DNA of 64,000 bases from Choristoneura fumiferana. Taxonomy: Eukaryota; Arthropoda; Insecta; Lepidoptera; Tortricidae. The notes under the pieces are model-generated. The model worked only from the letters and a program-made list of their open reading frames with translations. It did not search any database and was not told the DNA's origin. Position numbers and translations under genes: made by a program. Position 1 is the stretch's first letter. The number at the start of each line of letters is the position of its first letter. This document shows positions 1 to 11,700 of the stretch, piece after piece. Where the stretch lies: contig NC_133485.1 of assembly GCF_025370935.1 (NCBI RefSeq), forward strand, positions 10,697,814 through 10,761,813, read 5' to 3'.

Positions 1-143
1 CTCTATCGTGCTCGCACTGGTCCCAACCGGTCCGAGATTTCGTGTCTGTGAGCCGTGTATATGTGTGCGTTGCTCGGGCGCGTATGTAGATTGATTTCTG
101 TACTTGTCTGTTTTGTGACTGTACTGTTTATGCCAAGTGTTAC

Positions 144-1164
144 CGTCGATGTGGTCGACACATATGCGTTGATCCTCGCGGAAAGCTGGCGTGTCGCGCC
201 CGCACTGACAGACGCATCCTTCACCGCCCATCGGTAGTGCTGTACCGTGTGATACCTCCATACACCTGGTCATGCCGCATTCAGCGCCTGGAAACAATAA
301 CAATAAGGTGATAAACACAGGTTTTTACAAAGACAGGAGTTTCCAAATGGTGGTGCTCTCTCAGGGGCGTCACGATAGTACGCTCAGGTCACGGCAGGCG
401 TATCTAGTCCTATACTATACCAATACTTTTTTTGAAGAGTCCATTAATAAATAGTTTGTATACGAGATTATAAATATTATTTGGCTGTAAATATGGTTTA
501 GGAACTAATTGCAAATTTAAATATATAAAGAAGTACAAATAAGTGCACTGTCATATAATGAGATACATATCATGTAGGCCAACTTATCCTTTACAGAATC
601 TCCATCAGCCAGCACATAATGTATAACATAATTATATATATAAATATATAGCATATTTTTAAGGTTTCAAATAGGCATGTACCATTCTTTTTCTTTTCCT
701 TTATTTGGCTGCAGCTGAAAATCAGCGCTGTGGTTCCGTACCTCAGCATTGCTGAGCTGCCTGCCCTTTCGGCTATAACTTTAAGTAAACCTACTTAATT
801 AAACATTAAGTTATGTACCAGATGTATTTTACCTATGTATTTATATTGCCCAAGATATTGCTTGCCGAATTAACATTTTCTTTCTTTCAAATATCTTAGA
901 ATTTGATTGACTATGAAAAACTGCTCTACCTACATAAAAAAAAATGCAAACCGTTTAGAAACCAGCATAAATGATTTTTGGCTAAAGTTTTAAACTGAGA
1001 TGAATAGAAAGTGTTAATAAACAATTTTATTTTCGATACTTACTGACAAGAGCAAAAAGATCTCCAGTGGCGAATCTCGTAACGTTTGCCAGCGCCACCT
1101 CTCCGCCGGGAGTGTTAGCGCTCGACGCGCCAACCGCCATCAACAGAAGCAACGCTAACGCCAT
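144..1164 (-). CDS. 5' part of split gene for a secreted Cys-rich protein (exons 1-2)
   Basis: Exon 1 (1164-1044) starts at an ATG and encodes a clear signal peptide (MALALLLLMAVGASSA, residues 1-16) plus 24 residues. It ends at a strong donor, A|GTAAGT. Intron 1 (1043-288, 756 nt) ends in a T-rich tract and CAG. Exon 2 (287-144) encodes about 47 residues with six Cys, including a CVCQC motif and later RICVDHID. Phases agree: exon 1 leaves one base and exon 2 supplies two. With the GTAACA donor at 143, exon 2 is a symmetric phase 1-1 module, as in many extracellular Cys-rich domains. The reading frame also stays open from 143 to the window edge, so exon 2 could be longer. Later exons lie off the left edge. 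I do not recognise the family. Secretion or an extracellular location is inferred from the signal peptide and cysteines. Confidence 0.72.
690..785. repeat. Hairpin-rich insert in intron 1, probably retroposon-derived
   Basis: This stretch is GC-richer than its surroundings. It carries two small perfect hairpins (GCTGAAAATCAGC and CTCAGCATTGCTGAG) next to a pyrimidine-rich run. On the minus strand that run would be an A-rich tail, so a short retroposon in minus orientation is plausible. No target duplication could be fixed. Confidence 0.3.
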
Positions 1165-1180
1165 CTCTATACAACTTCGA

Positions 1181-1190
1181 GCACTGAATC
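1181..1190 (-). promoter_or_regulatory. Possible arthropod initiator (TTCAGT) upstream of the secreted-protein gene
   Basis: Reading the minus strand, a TTCAGT motif puts a candidate transcription start A at 1185, about 21 nt before the ATG at 1164. Arthropod core promoters often use a TCAGT initiator. No TATA box is evident. The motif is short and could be chance, or the 5' UTR could begin further upstream. Confidence 0.25.
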
Positions 1191-1970
1191 AAAGGCACGT
1201 CCCCGAAGTCATTTTCTGTTTATTTCCAGATGGCATCTGCCTTCTTTTCTGTTTACATGTTTCGGGTATCGTTCAAGCTGCTTGTGAGAATTCATTTTGA
1301 TGATCTAGTGTGATCTGTGAAATAAAAGATACAAGTTGAACTTATTTTGTAGTTTAAATTAACTTTGTCGAAAAAATACCGACAACTTTTGAGACTATTT
1401 TTATCTAGGGGAGACCTCTGAAAACCTTTTTATAAATTAAATCGGGCATTAGTTTGTTAGGCTGTAATTTCATCATTTTGTGGACGACCATTGACTGTAC
1501 TGGAATGGTGTAGGTGTACCACCTTTTTAGAATTTTGTACCCAAACCATGCCAATGGGACACTATAGCTAAGATAGGTCCATCCGTAAGTCCATCTGTCA
1601 ACTGAATCTTATGATCCGTAATAATATTTAGCCAGGTAGATAATTAAAATTGTTTAACATAGTCAATAACAACAAATAAAAAAATATATTATTAGGTATG
1701 TAGGTACATATTGGAGGAACTCCTTATAAAAGTACTATATTTTGCTCAGTTTTAAATCTTAACAATGGCAAATATATACAATGGCACGAAACACTTGGTG
1801 TGTGGGTCAGACTCACACTTGACCGCTTGTATTTACATAATATGCCATTTCAAAAATGGTAATATTTTTTGGTCATGGATATAAATTCTTAGAAAGCCCT
1901 AAGCTGTATCTATTTGGAAGTTAACCGTATTAGTGGAACTTTTAAATGACCTTAGTTAGTAGAGCCGACA
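1191..1970. other. AT-rich sequence upstream of the minus-strand gene; nothing recognised
   Basis: No convincing reading frame, RNA gene or bounded repeat was found. It would contain any promoter of the minus-strand gene. Confidence 0.5.
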
Positions 1971-1978
1971 GTTTCGTA

Positions 1979-2192
1979 GCTACCAAGGGGCTAGGCGGGG
2001 CAGTGCCCCGAGCCCCTCAAGCTCAGGGGGCCCTCGAAATTCTGCTTTATAGCTGATGATAAAGTTGCTTAGCATTTTTAAAGTATTTGTATATATAATG
2101 ATTTTACTTCAAAAAACCTTACCAGTTTTGATAGCAGTGGGCCCCATTTTTTTATTTGCCCCAGGGCCTTAGGTTACCTAACTACGCCACTG
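1979..2192. mobile_element. hAT-type MITE with 8-bp target duplication
   Basis: The element starts CAGTTTCGTAGCTACC and ends GGTTACCTAACTACGCCACTG, so the ends are imperfect inverted repeats of the CAGTGGCGTAGC kind seen in hAT transposons. The exact 8-bp direct repeat AGAGCCGA flanks it (1971-1978 and 2193-2200), the usual hAT duplication length. Subterminal runs rich in GGGGC and GCCCC are also inverted. At 214 bp it has no coding capacity and would depend on a transposase elsewhere. Confidence 0.85.
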
Positions 2193-2830
2193 AGAGCCGA
2201 ATAAGAAAAGGCCATTCGATAACTAATTTTACTCGAAAATCCACTAAAATAAATAAAAGAATGATCAATTTTGCAGATTATCTTAGCAAAACTGTTTAGT
2301 ATTGACATATAAACTGTATACTCGTATTAATAAATAGAAAGACTTCCGTTTTTTTAACCTCTGGTAGCGGTCTACTTTGCTCAAATAGCAAAAAATGGTC
2401 ACGTAATTCGATACGAACTTTGAACTTTCAATCCTCATTATTACTTAAATATGTATTAAATTACTTTTTAATGCTAACGACCGTCGTGCTCATAAAAAAC
2501 AAAAACAAAATAGCGAACGGAATTCATGCATGTTTTAAAATTCAGTTATCACGCCACTTTCCAAAACTTATATTGAACGGCTGGCTTATAAATTATGCAT
2601 ATCACGCATACACATCAGAAATATATTTTAGATACTAAAACATATGGGTATTCTAGTTTTTCAAAACGGGAAAGGTGTAAACCGTACCAAATGCGTGTAA
2701 AACTACACGGTGAACAGAATAAAAGTTTATGTCTTATCCAAACACAACTAGGATTTCGTAACTTAGAGATAAAATAAAGTTTGCTGACCTCAAAAATGTT
2801 TTGAAATAAGTACATTTAGGGTTCCAAAAG

Positions 2831-3099
2831 GCGAGATATAAATAAATAAAAATAAAATAAATAAATTCACAACAATTGACCTAGTCCCAAAGTAAGCTTA
2901 GCAAAGCTTGTGTTATGGGTACTAAGCAACGGATAAATATAATTATATATATAGATACATACTTAAATACATATTAAACACCCAAGACCCGAGAACAAAC
3001 ATTCGTATTTTTTATACAAATATCTGCCCCGACACGGGAATCGAACCCGGGACCTCAAGCTTCGTAGTCAGGTTCTCTAACCACTAGGCCATCTGCTCG
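2831..3099 (-). mobile_element. tRNA-derived SINE, minus strand
   Basis: On the minus strand the right end reads as a tRNA-like head, with A box TGGCCTAGTGGTT and B box GGTTCGATTCC. A non-tRNA body follows and contains TTGTTCTCGGGTCTTGGG and GGGACTAGGTCAATTG. The element ends in an AT-rich TTTATTTATTTT-like tail. I know this arrangement from widespread lepidopteran SINEs. An 8-bp TCCAAAAG at 2823-2830 and 3100-3107 may be the target duplication. The A and B boxes would form an internal pol III promoter. Confidence 0.75.
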
Positions 3100-3107
3100 T
3101 CCAAAAG

Positions 3108-5139
3108 TTAATGTAGACAGCATTATTTCGGTAAATATTTACTACCTGGTTGCAGCTCATTTTGATAACTACGAGTAGATAGATTTAATGTAGGTAGATT
3201 CAATAAATTATTATATACCTAACATTTGTAATTACTCCCACTTTAGACTTATTTTTTATCAAACTAGCTTAAATATTAACCAAAGTCCAGAGAAATCAAA
3301 TCAATGATATAAATCATCAGAACCATGCTCTACAAAAATTCAACACCGATAAACTGCCCCACCCAAACCAATAACATAGAGATTTAACTAACATATTGAA
3401 ATTCTAATGGAATCCCATCATATATATAGTGTTTATTGCAATTTAAAAGTAGCCTAACTCCTTCGGCAACTGAAATACGAAACAGTAACAAAAGATGACA
3501 GATAATGGCTGCGCATACATTAACACCGATCTTGTCGATTTGTTGGTTCGTCGCTAACGTCTAATTTACGACTCGGGTCGCGGCTCGGGCTACTGCATTG
3601 TTGTTTTTGTGCCTCTTTTATTCACGGGTGTTTCATTTGACATTATAATTTTAACGTGGTGTCCACCGCTTTGACTAAATTCAATAACACCTGCTTAGAA
3701 TGTTGCTGGCAGTTTTTTCTTTAATTATTTATAAGTTGATTTCACCTTCGTCAAATGATATGCTAATAGCAAATATAAATTTGTAGTTTTTAGGGCAGCT
3801 CATTTAAACCTTCGTTAACGGAACTCGTGATGTACCCAAGCAAAGTTTCCATTTAAAAATAATTGCTTGGAACTAATAAGTAGCAACGGTCATTAAGAGG
3901 TTCAACAGTTCAAAGTGCAGCAAAGTAGTTTACTACGAATAACTCTTATTCGTAACGGAAGCTTATTGATACATTTTATTCGAGATAATTTAGAGACATT
4001 GCCGAGTTTATTAAACGAACAACAATGGAATCTACGGAATATTTTTCGTTTCGTTTGGCTTCGTTTCGTAGGCATCTAAACGGAAGGTCGTTCACGTATA
4101 TTAAGAATTCTTTTAATTACTGTCAGAGGGCATTTAAATTTACAAAAATCTCACGGGGTTAAAGTTCTACTTAATTATGTTTTTAATGAGAGCGCCAGTT
4201 TTGTCTAACGAAGCATCAGTTTTCGTGGTCGTATATAGACCCAGACAATACTGGAACCGTGGTCTACGCCATTCCGATTACATCCGATGTTCAGTATCGG
4301 CACTCAAGAGAGCCTGACTTCAAACATTTTGCCGACAAACAGATGTATTCCGTTAAATCCAACAGAATCCTCAGAGACGTTGGTGTGGCTGAACCATGTC
4401 ATAGTACCGTTTCATGTCAGTTGTTAAGCTTTATCAAATTTATGTTTATAACTCAGTCTTAATATTATACTGAACGGTGTAGTAACTTAAAGATTTCGAA
4501 TTCACATGTAACTAATCTCGTCAGTCAAGTTAAGTACTCAAAATGAAAGCTTACAATACCTCCAATTTATGCAATTACGTAGATATCTCGATAGAAATCT
4601 AGGAGTTCAATTTAGCAATCATTTAAACCAGTAATACACACGAACACGATGCATTCATTCTATCCACATACGAAGATTCTCACGAATACACCACTACCGA
4701 CTGCTAATTGGTATGCAAAATATTTATTATGCTATTTATCAATTGCTCATTGCAAGTAATTAATAGCAGTCATTATATTTGAACATCCTCTATCTGAACA
4801 TCAATAAATTACCTCGCTCCGAAATTACATCTCATCTCTCTTTGTATTTTCACTTTTATTTCAAAGAACCCGCCTAAATAGCATGTGCTTATCGGCGAAT
4901 AAATTAATCTTTTAAAAACATGATGATTGCATAATACTTGTAATGTTTTTTTCATCTCTCCTGTTCGGAAAGTTTAATTTTCATGGGTAGATAGCCAGGT
5001 GGAAAGTTGCGTTTTCATCTGTAGGGTGGTAAGTATTTTTTTTTAATTTTTACGATTAGCCACGGAGTCAAAGATAATTGAGTTACGTCAATGACACTTT
5101 TTTTTCACGTTTCGGCCTGGCCATCTAGATACACGTGTA
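3108..5139. other. AT-rich intergenic stretch; no supported gene
   Basis: A reading frame near 4200-4462 stays open for about 90 codons, but a second frame over the same bases is also open and there is no splice or start context. I do not call it. A slightly GC-rich patch lies at 3510-3620. Otherwise I see nothing bounded. Confidence 0.4.
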
Positions 5140-5147
5140 GTGTCGTG

Positions 5148-5389
5148 ACCAAGGAGCTTTATATGTAGCTACAACACTGAAGATTGAACGCCGAACATCC
5201 GTTTGAAACAAGAAATTTGACTTTTTATGTCACGAATATATTCCATCTCTTTCTTTAGTTAGGTTAAGAAAGAGATGGAAGTCATTCTTGAAATGTGAAA
5301 GAAAGAGATGGAATATATAAATAAGAAACAAAGGTCAAACTTTTTCGTTCGGCGTTCAACCTCCAGTTTTGTATATAAGCTCCTTGGTC
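5148..5389. mobile_element. Long-TIR MITE with 7-8-bp target duplication and an inner hairpin
   Basis: The ends are inverted: ACCAAGGAGCTTTATAT on the left pairs with the right end TATATAAGCTCCTTGGT, and further in a TTGAACGCCGAAC block is also inverted. GTGTCGTG repeats directly at 5140-5147 and 5390-5397. Inside, a second palindrome built on CCATCTCTTTCTTT and its complement (about 5228-5316) makes a nested hairpin. The duplication length would suit a hAT- or P-like source, but the termini are not diagnostic. Confidence 0.75.
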
Positions 5390-5397
5390 GTGTCGTG

Positions 5398-6600
5398 AAC
5401 AACACGATTTTTTTTATAGTCGGTCGTGGCAAGTGGCCAGTGCGAAAAGGTTGGAGGTTGGATATCAGAAAATTTAATTTATTTTTATTCTCATTTTTTT
5501 GTAGTATTTTACTTTCCTCACAGTCGAAATGAAAAGTATATAATAATAACTATTGGCGCTCGGGTGAAATGGGTCACTTTCCACCCTCGGTTATCAATCT
5601 ACTATTTTTTTTACTTCTGGCTAATCTACCTTTCAAGGCATGTACTCGTAGAAAGACACAGCATAGTAATTTTGACAAAAATGATTGCGATGTGGCGGCG
5701 TATGGCGTATTCTAATTTCCGTAGAAATTAATCACTGAATATCATTCACAGCTTCTGTAATATTCTGGTAACAATATTATAATTATTGATATCCCGATTC
5801 AGTACTATAATCGAATGCTTACTTCTAAATATTTTTAGACACACACAAGTGTATACTATCACTTATTAATTCAATAGAAAACTCGAGTGTTTAGAAAATT
5901 AAAACGCGGAAAAACGACATTTCAAATGCGCAAATACATTCATAAATATGGTATAGGAATGCCCGAAACTTTGTAATTTAATGTATTTTGTTAAATGTAT
6001 TAAAGATGGACGAGTAGCATTCGAGAGTAGAGCGGTATGGGAAAAATATGTAAATGTGCAACTAATAATATATTTGACATCTAAATCATCACGATACGAA
6101 AGTTATATACTGTGTTAGTCTATAACCTCATATGACACAGATACAGTAAAATATCTGTTTTATAACGTTTTAGTGTCGTTTTGTGATACTCAAAAGTAGA
6201 ACTTTTGAGGAATGAAATATAAATGAAAGTTAAAGTAAGTATATCTGAGTTACGATATTAATTTGTTTGACAACCAGATGTGATGATATTTACGTGACAT
6301 TCGTATTTTTTATGACTGTTTGTGCATTAGTTACAGTGAAAAGGTCAACGGTTGTGATTTGTTTTGCAAATTTACTAGGAGAAAACGGTAGGTAGGTCGA
6401 ACTTTAAGTATCCAAGTAGTTTTAATGTCAATTATGTTAAAATGATATTCCTACATAATTATTTTCTTACAAAATTTCAAAATGTTCGCACCAGCATTGC
6501 AAGACGAAAACGAAACGGCCAACGACTGCGATGCAACCATTTAGGACTTTGGAGCTTTTAGGTATTTTTCATCACACTTGCTCGTAAACAGTGTCGTAAC
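5398..6600. other. AT-rich stretch with one dispersed-repeat-like patch (5500-5630)
   Basis: The patch with GGCGCTCGGGTGAAATGGG and a following CACTTTCCACCCTCGG resembles a repeat I associate with lepidopteran genomes, but no ends can be drawn. The rest shows nothing recognisable. Confidence 0.3.
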
Positions 6601-6654
6601 ATGCAGGCTACCTTGGTTGCAACCCCCCAAATAAAACCCTCGACCTTAATGTGC

Positions 6655-6756
6655 TTGTCATGAAACCCGTGGTCGGTAAATGAGTCATTGCCCGTACTAA
6701 TTTTGTTGTCATGAAGCCCAAGGTCGGTAAATGAGTCAATGCCAGTACTGATACTG
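6655..6756. repeat. Two tandem 51-bp units
   Basis: Two diverged copies of a 51-bp unit start at 6655 and 6706 and share the core GGTCGGTAAATGAGTCA. The period is a multiple of three, so a minus-strand frame across it shows a repeated THLPT.GFMT motif. No start, splice or family evidence makes that frame a gene. A GC-rich segment (6760-6830) follows. Confidence 0.6.
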
Positions 6757-6895
6757 CATGGCGGGCGCTGGGGTGCGCAACAGCAGGGGAGGATGCTGGC
6801 GCTGCCCTAGAACGCAGCCTAAAGTTTCGGCAATTTAAGCATAAATAATATTTTGTCTTACAAATAAACAATTTTACTCGCAAATGTGATGAAAA

Positions 6896-7024
6896 ACATT
6901 GTATGTCGCACGGGCGGTACTAGAATTACGAACATCCACTCATTAAAGCCCTCAGTTTTCGACTTCGGGCTTCTAATAGACTCTCGTTCGTAATTCCTTA
7001 TTTACCGCCTCTAAGACACAATGT
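6896..7024. mobile_element. Hairpin MITE-like palindrome
   Basis: Left blocks ACATTGT, GGCGGTA, GAATTACGAAC and AAGCCC recur in reverse complement on the right (GGGCTT, GTTCGTAATTC, TACCGCC, ACAATGT), so the whole segment can fold on itself. It is short and noncoding, as expected of a non-autonomous DNA element. The target duplication is unclear. Confidence 0.55.
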
Positions 7025-7029
7025 ACTAT

Positions 7030-8760
7030 TAATTATAACTTTTTAGGTATAATCTAAGGAATAATTTTTCAAATTTAATGTTACCTACTAGTAAAGCAAT
7101 GTAGTAGTATAGTACGGGTACCTGTAGTACTATTACTTGGTACATTATATAAACTTCTAACTTGTAATGAGATTCGGAATCTTCAATTAAATTAATATCG
7201 TAAACCGGGTACTTGTTCATTCTCTCATTTGACCTCTTTGTAGTGATATTAGTAGATAAATATTTATCCTTGAAAGTCTTAGTTTATGTTTATTATAATT
7301 CATGCTTATTATAATGACCATAACTGTGGGAGACAAAAGAAAAAGCAGACGCTTAAAATAAGCAAAAAAAATCGTTATAAGTATATGCCCAAATCGAAAG
7401 GCAGATTGCAAAGTTTTGCAACAGTGCAAAGTTAAAAAGAAAGTGCACCAATTCTTAATTACCCTTAAATGACACAGTTAATACGCAGCGGGCGTGTTTT
7501 CGTACTAAACTTCCGTCTTTGGATGCGTTCATGTATTCGTATAATCATGTAATCGCTTGGTTTGATTAAATATGCGTTGAAAACATAATTGTGTATTATA
7601 GAATTCAGATACTACAGCCTTGGGCAAGAGTTTGATTGCACAATTACCTATATTTAATAACTAGAAATCATTTTAATCTGCATTTTTTACGGTAACAAAC
7701 AAAAAAACCGTTACAATGAATCAATCTAAATGTTAAATGAAATACGATTGGTTTATGGAAGCGTAGGAGCCGTCGCATGGAACTGTAAAACATCATTTTA
7801 AACACTGCTATGATCGTTGCGTTATTAGAAAGTCAGATGTTATCGGATAAGTAATGGGATTTTATTACCATACATGGTGATCGCGTGAATGATATTGTCA
7901 TTTAACAAAATCATTAAAGTCTGTATCTTATCAAAGTACATATAAAAGACGAAGTTGCCAGATTGACTAACTAGCTGACGTATCAACGTACAGCCCATAG
8001 TTGTTTGTGCAACAAGAGAGCAAAGTTGTTTTTTGTTACGAGTGTTGATTTCGAATCCTGAGGAAGCCAAGGATTCTATAATTGAATCACGAGCGTCAGC
8101 AAGTGATTCTAGGTTAGAATCCTGAGCAACAAGGGATTCAAACACACGAGATACAAAAAAACTTTGGTCTCGTGTGACACATTCAATTTTTCACCTCAGC
8201 AGCGAGAACATAATTTAAATGTAACATAAGAATCAAACCACATATACCTACCTGTTTAAAAACTAACACACTTTTTTAAATATAATCCAATTAGAAACAA
8301 ATATAATAATCACATTTAAAACCCTTACTCAAAAATGATACGTACAGTCGCGATTATATCTTTAAAAAGTCACCAGAAAGTGCCAAACGTTGTTGAAAAG
8401 CGGTAAGTAGAGAGGTTTTGAATTCGGAACGAAAAAGTGTCCAGTAGGTACAATACAAATCTCATACTCATACATAATATGCATTGTAATTTGAACTTAG
8501 AACTTCTTGTAAAATATGTCATACTTATTTTTTAATACTGCAAAAAGCCTCATCTTTGGGTCATTAAAAAGGTTGAACAATAAACTTATAATTTATCCTT
8601 AATGTTATTAAACCTTTAAATATGATTTTATTAAGATTTCTATTACATAAACATAAATAGATTTGTTACAAATTCATTGAATTTGACTAATATTTATTCC
8701 AACTGATTTCTCATAGCAAAACCTACCTGTTTGAGGTGCTGAAGTGAAAAATAAATTAAA
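7030..8760. other. AT-rich stretch with an internally repetitive patch (7970-8170)
   Basis: Around 8040-8150 the motif GATTCT and its complement recur every 20-40 bp, giving a minus-strand frame with repeated ESLA/ESLV-like residues. Next to it a short hairpin pairs CACACGAGA with TCTCGTGTG. The low complexity explains the open frame, so I do not call a gene. Nothing else is visible. Confidence 0.4.
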
Positions 8761-8764
8761 CTAG

Positions 8765-8863
8765 GAGCTTATGGTTTTGCACAGGGCTTCCGTTGATCAA
8801 AAGGACAGGTTTTCATTTAACTGCATTTTTTTCCACAATGACGAAGTCGCGAGCGAAAGCTAG
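8765..8863 (+). mobile_element. Fragment of a Helitron-like 3' end
   Basis: The stretch ends GAAGTCGCGAGCGAAAGCTAG followed by T. This is the same kind of GC-rich hairpin plus CTAG terminus seen in the better copies near 55 kb. The 5' end is not recognisable. Confidence 0.35.
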
Positions 8864-9424
8864 TTGTAGTCGCGAGTGGTAGAGTCAAAGAAGTCATACT
8901 TAAAATTTTGATCACAGAACTAATTAAATGAATTCGGCCATTTTTTTTAAATAGTTATTTAATTCATTTTTTATGTGACTTGTTATAAATAGTACCTACA
9001 TAATTATTAATTAATTTTTTGCTTCAAAATTAAATTAAATTAAATTACACATTTTAACTAGGTAATTTTAAAGTGCGCTAGCATTAAAGTATATGATTTA
9101 GGAACAATTCGTACGAAAACGAATTACTTAGAATGCGTCTAAGCAACGCTGACACTATTATCCCAGATATCTACGCGTGCGATGTCCAGTCCAATGACAC
9201 TACTTAGATTGTAATCATACCGGTTTCATGATTCCCCATAATATTACAATCCTGGGTCATTAAAATAAATTTTATGAACATGAATTAAATACAAGGAAAG
9301 GTTCTTGTATATTTTCTTACGAATACATTACAAACGCTATTAACATCGAGAAAGCAAAGAAATATGCAAAGAAAATAAACGTTTTATTTACAAATAAAAT
9401 TAAAATAAAAATCTTTAATGGACT

Positions 9425-9670
9425 TAATTACGGAAACCAGTCTTTGTAAGGTCTCCCGCAATATGGACAGACGATCTAAATAACCTTCTCCTTTTTATTT
9501 AAATTGGTTAAAAATATTGCGCAAAGCCATTTGTTGCGCGGGTACCGCAAAATCGAGGAAGGTCTAGAAGAGACCGCTTTTAAGTAGCCTATTGTATACC
9601 TTGCATTTTGTCTTTTTGTAAACTTATTGCACTGATTTGTGGTGTTCAATAAAGAATATTTGTATTGTTT
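9425..9670 (+). mobile_element. LINE 3' end (coding tail and 3' UTR)
   Basis: The left part carries a short trace of a LINE C-terminus (AATATGGACAGACGATC, reading ..WTDDL..). A 3' UTR-like stretch follows, ending in CAATAAAGAATATTTGTATTG. This ending is typical of 5'-truncated lepidopteran LINE copies. No target duplication was fixed. Confidence 0.5.
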
Positions 9671-11085
9671 GTAACCGTATTTTCAATTATATTTTATTTA
9701 TACTGTATTATCAATGTTCGACATGGTAGAGGCCTTCCGGCTATCACGATAAAAGTAAATTATTGAAAACTCAAATTAGCGGCTAAAACATTAAAACCAC
9801 GATAAATACCTACAGTAAAATTACTTCCCTTGTGCAAAAGTAAGCATTATTGGTACCTAAGTATTTAGTGGTGAGCATAAACTAAACGTGCTGCTAGGTG
9901 CCACTTAGAATTGCATAAACTTTTTCCTCCATTAGCAAATCGCATAAGCTGGCCCGTACTTCCATAGTTACGAGTAAGTAGGAGGAGTTTTTACTATGTG
10001 GAGCGTTACTTGACTTGTCTAACAAGTACCTAAAACTGTGCATGCTGATTGCATCTTTATGCAATTGTTACACTAACATAAAAAACCAGGAGTCACTAAC
10101 AAAACTGTTTTTAAACGGGCATGTGTAGTTTGCTGGTTAAAAAATACAAACATTGCTTACAATTTGACCTGACTGTGATAATGAAAAGTATAGGGCTCGG
10201 CATGAAATCGTTATTCGTTAGTGAAAAGAAAACTATTGAAGAGGTGAAAACAAATTGAAAAGCAATCTTACTTGGCGTATAAATCTGTAATTGCTTAGCA
10301 AATTTGATTTGAAGGCGTTGATTTAAACTATCCACAGCATCGAAATACGGTAAAAACGGTCTACAGGTATCGGTCCAATATTGCTTTCATCCGGTTATAG
10401 ATTACACCTATGCATAATTACCGACCGACGAGTAAGCATTTAAATTTAGATTTCGATACGGAAACATGTACAAAAGTGTGTCAATTATGTGTAGCCGGTG
10501 AAATATTGGTAAAAAGTGATTCCGAGAACGATGTCAAAATTAGCATCTGCGACAAATTCTTCTTGCTTTAATTAGAAAAAAATGTTTACGGTCGTCGTAA
10601 ATATACTAAGACTTTCGCAAAACCTAATACATAAACATAATTTTGCAGGTCTCTGTTAGAGTTGTCTCATTTAAGTTACTGTAAATTGGATATTACGTCA
10701 CGTATCTTTGAAATTGGCTTGGATGTAGGTACCGGAACGAAATGGATGTAGTGTAGATGTGCCGTCTATTGGATCAATTTTGCAGTTATATTTTTATCTC
10801 ACTTGTAAACTTCCGAACAACATGCATTTGATGTGTAAAAATGACAGCGACAAAATAACATTGGATTTTTACCTTTTAAATAGGCTCATTAGCATGCTAT
10901 AGAAATACATGATGGTGTAATCTTATTGAGTAGTAGGCAGGGAGGGATTGAGTTTTTCCCGCAACTGTGTATAATTATGGAGAGTCGATTTAGTTTTTCA
11001 GTATGAAACTCAAACTAAATACATAATGATCCTTCTTAATGGATAAAGTCTTGACGTTTTTATATACTTACTGCATTAAAATAGG
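9671..11085. other. AT-rich intergenic stretch; nothing recognised
   Basis: No gene, RNA or bounded repeat could be supported here. Confidence 0.5.
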
Positions 11086-11089
11086 GGTG

Positions 11090-11700
11090 ACATCTATTTG
11101 GCATATTTTTTAATGTTCGAAACTTATTAAGCATAACAGGTTTCGCAGAACTTATTTACTCCGAATCTTAAGTTTGCCAAAATTTAGTTCGGCATAATTT
11201 TTTATAAGCTGAATGATTGTTTACCCGAATATTATATTAGCATAATATTAACATGGCCGAATTTTATTATGCATAATATTGTTTAGCACTTAGCCGAATT
11301 TTGATAGCCCGAAATTCTGTCCAAATCTATGTCCAAAAATAAATTAAGTACTATTTCTTGATTAGTGTAAGTAATGATCAATAATAAAACGGTAAATGGT
11401 AAAACAATATAATTATGACTAGAAAAATAGGTTATTAGGTTAGGTTAGAATTGTATTTGTAACGGAACGAACTTACGAACTAATTTATGCGTGAGGTATT
11501 TTCTGCCTAAAAAATATTCGGAATTCGCAAATTGCGTAAAATTGCGTAATCGCAAAATGCGTAAAGCCCGTTCGGCTTACATTGGTTATGCGTAAAAGAA
11601 TTTGCGAAAACAGTTTCAGCACAAATAGTACTATTATGCGTAAACAGATTATGCAAAACAGAATTATGACATTAAAAAATATGCGTAGGTATACAAGGGG
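11090..11700. repeat. Modular palindromic repeat region, possible large MITE
   Basis: GGCATATTTTTTAATGTTCG near 11100 reappears inverted near 11670 (ATTAAAAAATATGCG), so the ~600-bp block has inverted ends. Inside, short self-complementary modules (TTATGCATAA, GCATAATATT, GCGTAA/TTACGC) recur many times in both orientations. No coding potential is seen. The boundaries are approximate. Confidence 0.45.

Noticed and set aside
4195..4462. Open stretch of about 90 codons
   Set aside because: Two frames are open over the same bases, there is no good start or splice context, and no recognisable motif.
7840..8145. 101-codon minus-strand frame with repeated ESLA/ESLV residues
   Set aside because: Explained by an internally repetitive GATTCT motif. 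No start context or homology.
11430..11455. Telomere-like TTAGG repeats
   Set aside because: Only two or three TTAGG-like words in AT-rich DNA, too few to mean anything.
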